From Erodium maritimum (Eukaryota > Streptophyta > Magnoliopsida > Geraniales > Geraniaceae): a DNA stretch of 64,000 nt. The notes beneath the pieces are model-generated. The model ran no database searches. It was not told where the DNA came from and saw nothing but the letters and a program-made list of their open reading frames with translations. Where the stretch lies: NCBI GenBank assembly GCA_963921825.1, contig OY997593.1, forward strand, positions 71,046,513 to 71,110,512, written 5' to 3'. Shown here in pieces: positions 54,568 through 64,000 of the stretch (position 1 is its first letter; each line of letters begins with the position of its first letter). The translations under genes were made by a program, and so were the position numbers.

Positions 54568-56031
54568 ATGGCTGTAACACTCCCCCAATACGCAGTTCTT
54601 CAGTCCGCATACAACCTCAAGTACTTGCAATTCGTGCACCGTGGCTACCTCCAATTCCTAGGAGACGATGTCGTGACCCCGTACACGAAATTTGAAGTAC
54701 AAGTGTCCGAGTCTGACAAGACCCTGGTCCATCTCAGGACTTGCTACAACAACAAATACTTTGTCCCATCGACTGGGACCGACGAGTACAACCGTATTTT
54801 GGTCGGTGCCAACGAACCGGAGGAGGATCAGACCAAGCCGGAGTGCACTTTGTTCCGGCCGCTGTACGCCAATGATGATTCGAAAGCAGTGCGGTTTGAG
54901 CACGTGAGTTCGGGAAAGTACGTTGCCTTTTTGGACTATCCTGGCACGGGCATCAATGGATGCCTGTGTCTGGCAGAGGACATATCCAATCAGGTCTTGT
55001 ACGACGTGCTCGTTACTGATTGGAGCTCGTTCGTGATTTTTCCTCAGAACATCGCTGTCAAAGGTACCACGAGTGATGCGAAAGGGAAATACCTTTCTGC
55101 CCGTCCCCTGGACGGGGTCAACTATTTCCAGTTCGTTGCTGACGATCTTGCTGACACGACCGTGGGACAAAAGGTCTCAACTACGGGTGCTGGGAACATC
55201 AAAATCGAGTCCACACACTATGAGAAGCTCTGGACTCGGTCTTCGAGCAGCTTTATAATCGCCGAGACACCCGACAAAGACGACGATAAAAACATCCTCT
55301 TCTATCCTACTAGAATTCCTGGCCAAGAAAAAGAAAATGTGTTCGCGCTGAGGAGTGTGGGGAACAACGATTATTGCAAAAGCATTGACAAGGTTGCGCC
55401 CGGCGGTAATGAGGTACCTCTCCTCAGTGCTGCGGACGCAACGATTACTTCACTGTCTAGTCTTGAAGTCGTGGACCGTGCCACTTCATGGGCTGTCTCA
55501 TTGGAATCTTCGGACTATTATGTCCCTGACTACAGAATGATGAGTCCAGCAAAAGTTGTGATGGGTGAGGCTGAGTTTACCAATGGCAGTGACTCTAATG
55601 TTGTCGTGAATGTGTCAATGTCCTATGAGGCCCACTATTTCACATATATCTACCGTTCAACGGCTAATGGATCGTTAACGGTAGGGGTCACTCCAGTCAC
55701 CCTCACGACTATAGCACCGACTGAAGTGAATGGAAAAATAATCCTCACAGGGCCAACCGTACGTGACACCGTCTGGCATATCATCTGGGGGGAGGAAGTG
55801 AAAGATTCCGATGGTACCACAACCACAACATATGAGGTTACGGTACCAGCAAAGACTAAGGCAACGATACAAGCGGTTGGAGAAAAAAGATCGTGGGATG
55901 TACCATTTTCGTACAATCAAGACATTACGCTTGTTGATGGGAGTGTTTCTAGTCTCAAAATGCACGATGGCGTTTATACTGGATCTGAAAATACTTTCGA
56001 GAATTTCAAGGTGGAGTTCGCTCCAATATGA
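54568..56031 (+). CDS. Amaranthin-like lectin with aerolysin-type C-terminus
   Basis: A single-exon gene of 487 residues with no signal peptide, so probably cytosolic or nucleo-cytosolic. Two tandem agglutinin (amaranthin, beta-trefoil) domains occupy about residues 5-150 (YAVLQSAYNLKYLQFVHRGY, FEVQVSESDKTLVHLRTCYN, KYFVP) and 157-300 (AVKGTTSDAKGKYLSARP, KIESTHYEKLWTRSSSSFII). An aerolysin/ETX-MTX2-like beta region occupies about 310-487, with alternating Ser/Thr strands, a GTTTTTYEVTVPAKTKATIQ segment and a WDVPFSYNQDITL end. In other plants proteins of this build are stress-inducible carbohydrate-binding lectins. Pore formation is a fold-based possibility only. The frame is intact, the start is the first ATG after the TATA box, and AATAAA-like signals lie near 56244. 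Gene 2 of the pair begins at 63937. Confidence 0.92.
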   Translation: MAVTLPQYAVLQSAYNLKYLQFVHRGYLQFLGDDVVTPYTKFEVQVSESDKTLVHLRTCYNNKYFVPSTGTDEYNRILVGANEPEEDQTKPECTLFRPLYANDDSKAVRFEHVSSGKYVAFLDYPGTGINGCLCLAEDISNQVLYDVLVTDWSSFVIFPQNIAVKGTTSDAKGKYLSARPLDGVNYFQFVADDLADTTVGQKVSTTGAGNIKIESTHYEKLWTRSSSSFIIAETPDKDDDKNILFYPTRIPGQEKENVFALRSVGNNDYCKSIDKVAPGGNEVPLLSAADATITSLSSLEVVDRATSWAVSLESSDYYVPDYRMMSPAKVVMGEAEFTNGSDSNVVVNVSMSYEAHYFTYIYRSTANGSLTVGVTPVTLTTIAPTEVNGKIILTGPTVRDTVWHIIWGEEVKDSDGTTTTTYEVTVPAKTKATIQAVGEKRSWDVPFSYNQDITLVDGSVSSLKMHDGVYTGSENTFENFKVEFAPI

Positions 56032-56907
56032 AGTACACCGGATATGATGTGGTTGTGGGTGGCTTGTTCCAGAAAACCCTCACGAGACTTCACTCGTCCA
56101 CTAAGTGACAACTTAGGGGTTGAAAAGGCTTATTACATATGCTGAATGTAATCGTGAGTCCTACGAAAGTGGTTTTTTATTTGATTAAATAGCGCTTGTA
56201 TTTCACGTTTAGGCGTGTTTGTCGGCAGAGAATTGCTTTATGCAATAAAATAAATAAAATATATCCTTTCTTGGGTTTATTGTGAGAGGTGAAATACTAA
56301 TATGCGGTGTATGAGCCCAATTAGAGTTGTTTCATTCCAATTCAAGCTTTTAAGTTATTATAACCTTGGTTTTGTAAGAGCTTCCTCCCCGATGCTTGTT
56401 CATCTTCCAACGACGGGGCTGTATCAGGGATTGTGACTTAGATTTCAGACTCGTAGTCCAACCCCATTTAAAATCAACAACATCATTTTGAAGCTCCTCA
56501 CAACTTAAAAAAATTATCAAGGCAGGTAGCCACGTTTAAATGAAGAGCATCAACTACATTTCAATAATTATGTTAAAAACATTATTTAAAAATTACCTTT
56601 GTTATATATATATATACTTACTTACTAAATGAGTTCATTTTTATTTAAAAAATCACTTCATTTGTATTTTAGAAAAATTATTTAAAAAAATCACTAAGGG
56701 TATTTTCGTCATTTTAGCTGACAGAAGAGGTTTTGAGTTGCAACTCGTAACTTCAGGGTATGTATCAGTTAACTTTAAACTTCAGGGTATTCATCGGTTA
56801 AACGTGCATACTTAAGGGTATGCATTTGTAATTTACCCTTAAAGTTATTTGGTACGTATTGCTCATAATTTTGGGAGGCATCGCCAAATTGTCTAGCAAC
56901 GTATGGA
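56032..56907. other. 3-prime flank of lectin gene 1, with a probable MITE
   Basis: The 3-prime UTR runs to about 56260. From about 56690 to 56840 the words AACTTCAGGGTATGTATC and TTAAACTTCAGGGTATTCATC repeat three times, ending GGGTATGCATTTGTAATTTACCC, probably one end of a MITE. Confidence 0.5.
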
Positions 56908-57690
56908 TGTAGTTTTTTTTTTTTGAGAATAAGGGATAGTTGTGTCAATATAGAAACAAAGTTATTGTACCGGCCACAGTCCTTAGAGAGTCAATGATCT
57001 AATAACTCTTAGACAAGTTAACCGGTCCTACAACAAACAGTTTTGGTCAATAGTAAACAGAGCTAAAACAGGAATTAAAATCAAAAGTAGAACATAAATA
57101 AAATCCAAAAGGTTTAAACTGCCAAGAACCCTTCAAAGTAGTGCATGAACGCTACTTGATCCCTGCTTTCCAAAGACTCTTTTCGTCATAGTATGAGCTA
57201 CCAAACTTGAACTTGACAGTCTGTAGGGGAGGATAGGTATGATTCAAGGATCCCTCCCGGTAAAAATCCCTGAGTCCTAGCTTACTCATTGGGCATGGAG
57301 AGGCTGCATATTAGTCATCGCCTGATTTTTCACGACTATATCGTCGGTCGTGTTCCCGCTTGAGACGTGGGTGGATAACACGGAGAATGCGAACATCACC
57401 GCAACATGGAGTCGCGTGTTGTCCCTGATGCACCATCCTTCCGATACTACAACGCCGGACTGTGGATGCGCAGAAGAGAACACCACCACAACAGGGGGTC
57501 ACGGCTCGCCGCCGGTACGCCATCCTTCCGATACAATATAGTTGAATTGTGGATGCGCATAGAAGAGCACTACTAGGAGTAGAGAGAAGAGGAGACTCAC
57601 AATCGATCTCGTGATGGTTGGAGACGGACACGGTGGTGGTTCCATGATGGCGGCTAGGACGGTTAGGATTGAGAGATCTCAACCCTAGCA
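56908..57690 (-). mobile_element. LINE 3-prime fragment
   Basis: Starts at a T-run (56911-56924, a poly-A tail on the minus strand) and matches the unit-1 LINE (CCTGCTTTCCAAAGACTC against CCTTACTTTC and CAAGGACTC). A tandem duplication of about 80 bp at 57415-57560 (CATCCTTCCGATAC twice) lies within it. Confidence 0.55.
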
Positions 57691-58130
57691 CAGAGTTATG
57701 CCATGGATGTAGTCCTTAATTCGTCACATGCATCACCAACCTAGCTTTTCGATTTTCATCGCTCAATCCTCAATTAATCAAGAATATATAGAAGAAATAA
57801 TATTGTGATGGTGTGCTCTAAAACCCTACCAACAACTGCGACAACCCATCTCTATTATGGTGTGCTCTCTTGTCTTGTGTGGCTCTACGCCATATATTTG
57901 TGGCCTCTATCTTGCTAAACAATATCGTCAAGGAAATGATTCATTGGACGAGGTGTGGGGTGGGGTGTTGGAAATCCACCTAACACAAACATGGTGTGGT
58001 TCTCCCTAGCTTTCCTCACAGGAAGGGCCAACCCGTATTATCCTAAAAACTCAAGACAACCACCCTGTAAGAAACATAGTTCCTAGTGTTTGTTTTTTTG
58101 TGCCCGACAATTAAGTTCCTTTGTTACCTA
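57691..58130. other. Intergenic DNA
   Basis: No gene recognised. Confidence 0.4.
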
Positions 58131-58560
58131 TTTTTTTTATCAGCAAGACATATTATAAAACTGTTCTTTGAAAAAAAGAACTGGGTGAGACATACAACCT
58201 AAAGACGGTCCATACAAGAACCTCAACCAATCACCTCAACACACTGAGAGAAACCAGATCAACAACAACCTTTCCACAAGCAGGGATGAACAACACCCAA
58301 AGAAAAACTAAACAATTTTGATTTAAAATCTAGATTTTTCCACCATGAAGCTCAGCAAAACACAGGTCTAAATTACAAAAAATTACTCACCATGAAGCCC
58401 AAGAAAGATCAGTAGCCACCAACTTCCCAAACACCTCAACCCTAACCAAATCTGAACAAATTCCACTCACAACTCAAAGAACCACTAATCACAGAAAATC
58501 TCTGTTTCATCAATAACTGCAAGGGTAGAAGCTAACCCCGACCAAAAAATCAAGTCAACT
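58131..58560 (-). mobile_element. LINE-tail-like fragment
   Basis: TTTTTTTTATCAGCAAGAC at the left is the reverse of a LINE end GCTGATAAAAAAA. The remainder is noncoding. Confidence 0.4.
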
Positions 58561-58561
58561 G

Positions 58562-59040
58562 CCATATCGCAACAAGTCAACTTTGATATAATTAAGTCAA
58601 CTGTGCACGATTGTTCGTGTAAGAGGCCAGTAATTGTAATTAATCTACCATTCAATCAAAAATAAATATTATCCTGAGCATATATCTTAATTCCAGCATG
58701 AGGTTCTTCAACAGTAGACTTTATGGTGGAGCCTCCTTTCCAGTAATACTACCACAAGAGCTATTCAGAACGATCAGTCTCACATTGGTTCTTGGATCGA
58801 CATCATTTCCTTCTTCATTATGAATCTTGCTCAATAATTTAGCAATAATAAGTTCCCCGGCCTTGAGAACTTCATCAATTGACCCTGAAATCATAACAAC
58901 TCTATCAAATGTTTCAGGAAAAAAATTCATGATTGCGTGAGAACTGAATGTGCACTATAGATCGTGTCTAAAAATCAATAATTGTTACGGCACTATTTTC
59001 GATGATAGAACCAGCTGCATAATTTGGCCGAGAAACCTAA
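58562..59040 (-). pseudogene. BTR1-like KH-domain gene fragment, unit 2
   Basis: Sister of the unit-1 fragment. The minus strand encodes [20 protein letters not shown] and [20 protein letters not shown], with [16 protein letters not shown] closer to the family than unit 1 (which has NGGNDVDQRINVRLF). It is shifted inside the second GxxG loop. The offset from unit 1 is 9542 bp. Confidence 0.8.
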
Positions 59041-59458
59041 TGTCCGTAGTTCTTTTTTATCAGCGAATGCAAATTTAAATTGAACCTCTTCAAATGATGA
59101 AAAAGAGTACAAGTAGGTGGTTTAGCTACAGACCAGTGAATCGAGTGTTGGCATGACAGCTCAGTCTTATGACAATCCCACGACGGGGAGAAACCAGATA
59201 CATGAAAGAGCATTCTTATAGAAGAAACCTAATGTGCGTAGGTGTTTCAACATAAAATTCTTGAGACCTAAGAGAATGTTCCCATGATGGGATTTTCGGG
59301 AGAGCTCTCACATATATGAAATCTCTCTTTCACTGATCAGTTACACCAAAACCCATTCCTTCACGAGGACATGTAATTGCTATTATCTGGGAGGAAACGC
59401 CTATGGTGCAATTCCCCATTATGCAAAAATGGATATATTCATTTATATGCCCTTCTAT
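59041..59458. repeat. Noncoding part of duplicated unit 2
   Basis: Matches 49498-49516 plus 49851-50247, without the MITE. Similarity stops at TATATGCCCTT. Confidence 0.75.
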
Positions 59459-59459
59459 A

Positions 59460-59640
59460 ACATCTCGCCGTGTCAGACCCGGGCCCCACGCGCGGCGATG
59501 TTAGGTCTGCAGCCCAATACACCCCAACCCCTCTGGTGTACTGTCCACAGACAAATACCAACCTAGGTTGTTGGTGAGACTTGAACCCAAGACCTCACCC
59601 TTTATAACATTTCCTCAACCAGGGTAATGCTCGCCTTGAG
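59460..59640 (-). mobile_element. tRNA-derived SINE
   Basis: On the minus strand the A box CTGGTTGAGG (near 59620) and B box GGGTTCAAGTCTCACC (near 59587) precede a body ending GGCGAGATGTTATAG. The sister unit lacks it. The target duplication is not resolved. Confidence 0.68.
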
Positions 59641-60140
59641 ATTTGTTAGTCCCATGCTACCTCGACATTGGGGGCCCCACCATCGCTCTTTGGTGAGTTA
59701 GGTGGTGGTCCACGCGAGGGTCCAGGACCAAAGGACGCTGAAGCTCCGACACCTACTGGACCAGGGAAGGGCAATAGGGCACTCAAGAGGTCAGCAGCTG
59801 GAGCACCTCGGGAGGACCAAGTCAGGACGGGGAAGCAGCCCCGCCAGGAGGAATGAGAGGTTGTATGAGCATCGGGGACTGGCCCTAGGAGGGGTCCCAA
59901 GATGTTTTGCCTCCCACCATCACCACTGCTGAGATCATTCAGGATTTCCGGTACCCCTTCCCCCTTTTCATATTCTTTCCTTGTTTATATGACGTTAAAA
60001 AACTGTCTCTGACGGTTCTAGTGAATAAAAGTTCAGTGAGCCGTTACTCTTCTTGTCTGACCTTAGTGGTCCTAGAGCATGTTTCTAGCGTACATCGATG
60101 TCTTGATTTAAATATTTATAAATTATAACTTTCGCTTAAA
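59641..60140 (+). mobile_element. Short LINE derivative, copy 4
   Basis: 59668-59856 encodes an ORF1 C-terminus (RSAAGAPREDQVRTGKQPRQ and EE, stop). It runs into GAGCATCGGGGACTGGCCC, GGAGGGGTCCC and GCCTCCCACCATCACCA, matched by copy 1, then the shared 3-prime region CTGACGGTTC...GAGCCGTTACTC...CTGACCTTAGTGGTC and an AT-rich end. ORF2 is missing. Confidence 0.65.
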
Positions 60141-60945
60141 CCAATACAGTCACTGAGTCACATGGTAAACATTGGTATACTTTTTTTGACGAAGTAAACA
60201 TTGGTATACTAAATGCAGTGCATAACAAAGAAATGTCTAACCAAGACAAGATCAAGAAAAATATAATATTAATTTATGTTCCACTTTCAATGTGTCCCTA
60301 TCCAACTTGCATTATCATCTATGTCCTTTTACGGGATAAACTAAATGATTAATGATACATATGTTCATCGTTTCGATATGGTGTTACAATGATATATGTA
60401 TTTTAAGTCTCATTGAAGATCTTCTAGAAGATCTTATCGCCTCAAGAATTTATTTTGGGGGTCGCCTCAAGAAAAAAAAGAGAGATATTTTGTTTTAAAA
60501 TATTATATTTAAATCTATAGTTTAATTTTTTTAACATGCGAATTAGATTTTTTATTGATTAAAAAAAGTTGTAAATACCGTACTTGAGTGAAAATGAACT
60601 ATAATGAGATATAATTTCGATGACGGCCAAAACATTGATCTTATATCTATGTACCTAGTGAGACTCAAGGAGATAATAGGGGCTGGTTCCCTATTCTAAC
60701 TGTGTTGAGCGATTTGAATCCATTGAACTTTTTTCGTCTCGACTTGATCGATACTATTATGCCGTATCAGTCGATCAAGAATAAGCTTTGATAACTTTTA
60801 ACGACGCTTAGTCAAGAATACGTTGATTTAGTAATGTCCAATATTACTTGAAATCCAAAAGAGTGACATTCATGTTGTGTAATATCCAATTAATTTTAAA
60901 GAAAACTTAGGAGATATAAAATCATCTCCTAAATAATAATCAGAG
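60141..60945. other. Intergenic AT-rich DNA
   Basis: A 30-bp near-repeat of AAACATTGGTATACT at 60168-60213. Nothing else recognised. Confidence 0.45.
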
Positions 60946-61310
60946 AATTTTTTTTGATCAGCAATTTTTTTATATAAATAACCCAAGTTTTCAAAATGAA
61001 AACAAGAGCAAGGGTAACCCCACAGTACAAACTAAAGGATGCCTACAGGCACCCCCAAGCCAGAACCAACATCTCATCGAAATGGGAAACAAACAGGTCT
61101 ACTAACCCTAATTCCTCTAACTTGAAGCACACACCAAATACACGGACAACAAGTCCAAACTACACAAGGATGGTATACAACCCTATACCTGATTTTGCAA
61201 ACATGAAGAAAACTGGAAGAGGACTGCTACCAACGAAACCCACACCAGAACATGGTCTGTTAATAATCAGAAAATTTGATACTAGCAATTTCAATACATA
61301 GTATTAATTA
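60946..61310 (-). mobile_element. LINE-tail-like fragment
   Basis: TTTTTTTTGATCAGCAATTTTTTT at the left resembles a reversed LINE end. Downstream sequence is CA-rich and noncoding in the LINE direction. Confidence 0.4.
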
Positions 61311-62020
61311 GAGTGAATAAAGAATATTTCTATTAATAAAATTAAAGATAATATAATTAAATAAAATATAATATTATTCAATAGCATACTAAAAGCTTAG
61401 TCGTGAAAAAAATCCTCTCTCTTGCATGGAGAGAAGTTACGAATCTTATGTGTCACTATCTCGACAACGACCCTTCTCCTTCGATTGTTTGTTATATCCG
61501 ATCTCCTACTATCCATTGATAATCATGTCACAATGTTATTATTGTATTCTAATAGGAGGTTTCCTTGATCTTTCTTCCGGTTTCGGGTCGTTATTATCGA
61601 TTTTATCATTATCACTTTCGTTTACGTTTACGTTTTTATTAGTTTTGCAAGGACACATCATCCACAACTCGTCGGACATCTGCAGTTCTCCTCTCCTCGT
61701 ACCAAGGTTTCTCACCGTAGGACCATGGTGCAAATCAGGCAAAGTAGGGCTTGATTCAAGATGGTTAAAACAGCCAAGTACACATCTACACTAGTCATAG
61801 TTAGTATGATATCCATATGAGTTGTAATGAATTTTTTAACTACAAAGAAAATAAGTGGTTCCAGTTACAGGGGAAGCGTACATGGTCCGGCCGAGACTAT
61901 GTGTACCCATTTTTTTCATTAACTCTCGTGTTCATGTCAATCAGAAGTTAATAAAGTCATTAATTACTGGTCGGTGGTTGTTGCAACAGGGAGGGAGAGT
62001 GGTCGATGGTGGAGGAGGGG
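61311..62020. other. Intergenic DNA
   Basis: A long open frame at 61426-61794 shows no recognisable domain and I do not call it a gene. Confidence 0.4.
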
Positions 62021-62215
62021 TGTTGCTAGGGGTGTCCGCGGTCAATTTAACCAACCATTACATAGACTTTGGGAACCAACCGAAAACTTCACTGGTGTGA
62101 TTTTTCGAAACCAACACCATCACCGGAAAACACTACTCCGGTTGATTTTCATCGGAATAATTTTCGGTTGGTTACTGGTTTGAAACCGGGCCAACCAAAT
62201 GATTAGGCCTACTAG
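62020..62215. repeat. hAT-like relic
   Basis: Begins TAGGGGTGTCCGCGG and contains AACCAACCGAAAAC and TTCGGTTGGTTACTGG, a composition like the insertion at 53.6-54.1 kb. Confidence 0.4.
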
Positions 62216-62428
62216 TTGGGCCCAACCTTTTCAACTCAAAGCCGATCAAAATTATAATTAAAACAGAAAAGACAAGCATTTTTCAATTTATTTAGGATGA
62301 AAACCATTAAGGATGCATCAAGGAGAGCTTAAAGCACTCAACTTGATCCATCCCTAAAGGTGAAAAGCACCGGTTTTATTGAATGTAATGAAACTGTTAT
62401 AAAATAGTTGCCAGTTCTTACACCAAGC

Positions 62429-62456
62429 ACCGCGCATCGCACGGTGCCCCATCTAG
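62429..62456 (+). mobile_element. Possible Helitron 3-prime terminus
   Basis: A GC hairpin GCACCG...CGGTGC (62428-62446) is followed by seven bases and CTAG at 62453-62456, then T. This hairpin-CTRR-T order is the 3-prime end of plant Helitrons. The 5-prime TC end was not found. Confidence 0.5.
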
Positions 62457-63070
62457 TATAAATAGGAATGAAGAATAAGATTGTACCTTTTCATTCTCAG
62501 CTTTCATTTTTGCTCAGACTCCCCGAACAAACACCAAACGTTATTGAAAATCTCTTCGAAGAATAATGGTACCCACAAGAGAGAAGAATCAGAAGATGGT
62601 AAGAACAAAGAGTTGTGTGCTTCATCTTCCAACCCTCTCTCTCTTAAATACTTCTTAAACTCGAATCTCTCGGCTTCGTCAACGGGATTTTGCAAATCAA
62701 GCCGATAAAAGAAGAGAATAAGATAAGAATGTTGAGATTCGACCATGGATAATCGAGGGAGGAACCAATATTCAACACAATTTGGCCGAAGAATTAGGTA
62801 AGAGAGAGAAAGAGGGGGAAAGGGCAGCACAATATCGCGCGCACACACACACGATCTGAGGAAAAATTTGTTCGAGCTATGGTTAGCATGCTCAAGCGCT
62901 AATCGGACGAATACGGTGGAACTCCATGATCACACGACTGTTAGGAAGTTCTGATTCGTACTGGGCCTCGCTTCATACGGGCCAGGTGAAAACGAGACGG
63001 GCTGAAACTTGTGGGCCTGCAAACCCAGCGAGCTACCCAGCACATTTCTGGCCGCTCTGGTTCCTACCAG
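62457..63070. other. Intergenic DNA
   Basis: A CA-repeat (CGCGCGCACACACACAC near 62838). No gene supported. Confidence 0.45.
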
Positions 63071-63303
63071 TTAATCGGCAGTCCTACTTATACGGATACG
63101 TTCTCCGACCACATAACCACCGAGAGAGGAGCCGTCGTCAAAGGAGACCTCCGATGTCTCTTTCTTCTCTCCTTCACTGGTTTGATGAAACCCTGAGGGA
63201 GCTTTGGAGGCATAAGGAGCGATGGAAGGGTAGGTGAAGCACTTGAGGATTGTGACGGTTGGCAGCAGGCAACAAAGATACGACAAACGAGGGCGACGCT
63301 CAT
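63071..63303 (-). repeat. LINE ORF1 N-terminus-like block, unit 2 copy
   Basis: Encodes APSGFHQTSEGEKKETSEVS on the minus strand, sister of 53221-53430. Confidence 0.65.
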
Positions 63304-63861
63304 GATGATAGGACTAAAGCTCTCTCTAGGGTATTTTGTTTACGTAATAGGTTCTAAATTACTTGTTGTACACAACTAAACAAAAATTAAACTATCCCAA
63401 ATTAATATCATTTTACTAGAAAAAAGAGGAGATAGAAAAGAAGCAAAGGCCAGGGGTGAAGAACCTTGTTCCTAACAAAGGTGAGATAAGAAAGGAATCG
63501 TGTTAACTTATGTTCTAGTCCCATGTGAATAATTAATCAACGAAAATAATAAAGCATCCAAGTATATATACGTGCCATGCAGAATATACTATTGTGTACT
63601 AAATGAACAAGAAACAAGATTAAAAACGTGATGCACGACATCAAATCTACGTTATCATTATGTCGTTTTATGGGATAAACTAATAATTAATCAAAGGAAT
63701 AAATATAGCACCCAAAGTATATACGTGGATGTCGACTACATATTGCTGTATTAAATAAACGAGAAAAAGCAACAAAGAGATGAAAAACATGTTGCACGAT
63801 ATCAAAACTTACAAAACAAAATATTGAATTGAATAGATTTATAATATTACTATTTAGTGCC

Positions 63862-63869
63862 TATAAATA
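63862..63869 (+). promoter_or_regulatory. TATA box of lectin gene 2
   Basis: TATAAATA lies 75 bp upstream of the start codon, aligned with gene 1 except for an extra 8 bp in the leader. Confidence 0.7.
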
Positions 63870-63936
63870 CCTTAGCAAGTAGAGCTAGGAAAGCACAACA
63901 TCACCGTCTTAGTGAGCTCCTTACACAAATCACAAA

Positions 63937-64000
63937 TGGCCGTAACACTACCCAAATACGCAGTTCTTCAGTCCGCATACAACCTCAAGTACTTGCAGTT
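63937..64000 (+). CDS. Amaranthin-like lectin gene 2, start only
   Basis: The first 21 codons (MAVTLPKYAVLQSAYNLKYL and Q) match gene 1 with one substitution (Lys for Gln at residue 7). The rest lies beyond the right edge. The promoter resembles that of gene 1 but lacks the hAT insertion, so the two may be expressed differently. Confidence 0.88.

Noticed and set aside
57286-57691. 126-residue minus-strand frame with an internal repeat
   Set aside because: Lies in a LINE fragment and the repeat is a simple local duplication.
61426-61794. 122-residue open frame
   Set aside because: Hydrophobic but without domain, splice support or homologous copy in the sister unit. Too easily a chance frame.

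Overview
This is nuclear DNA from a flowering plant, almost certainly a eudicot. The evidence is GT-AG spliced genes, a PsbP transit-peptide exon, a PIF4-type bHLH, a plant reticulon, an amaranthin-type lectin and a dense load of plant transposon families. No bacterial or organellar features were seen. I cannot name the species.

Layout. At 1-1.1 kb is the first exon of PSBP (minus strand, G-box promoter), which runs off the left edge. At 1.4-7.1 kb are non-LTR retroelements, including one with an exact 17-bp target duplication that has a second LINE inside it. At 7.5-11 kb is a five-coding-exon reticulon (RTNLB) gene. At 11.7-17.4 kb is a chain of Harbinger-type DNA transposons set end to end and sharing TTA target sites. 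At 17.7-23.2 kb is a ten-exon plastid aldo/keto reductase whose introns are packed with MITEs, a SINE and a TRIM. At 23.3-26.8 kb are degraded retroelements. At 26.9-32.8 kb is a PIF4-type phytochrome-interacting bHLH gene. At 32.96-42.4 kb is a Ty1/copia fossil with a solo LTR of another element nested in one of its LTRs. At 42.4-48.9 kb are LINE remains and a repetitive block. From about 49.0 kb to the right edge lies a tandem segmental duplication. Each unit holds a broken KH-domain (BTR1-like) gene fragment followed by an amaranthin-like lectin/aerolysin-fold gene. The second lectin gene begins 64 bp before the right edge.

The host genes are unrelated neighbours rather than a pathway, although PSBP and the aldo/keto reductase are both plastid proteins and PIF4 is a light-signalling regulator. 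About 80 percent of the window is intron, repeat or decayed transposon. Paired target-site duplications and, in the duplicated locus, empty sites in the sister copy allow insertions to be ordered in time.

I found no convincing unknown molecular system. The best candidates for a second look are the lectin/KH tandem duplication with its unit-specific insertions, the Harbinger chain with a MYB-only member, a short TRIM-like element carrying two internal repeat arrays, and a family of short LINE derivatives that appear to lack ORF2.
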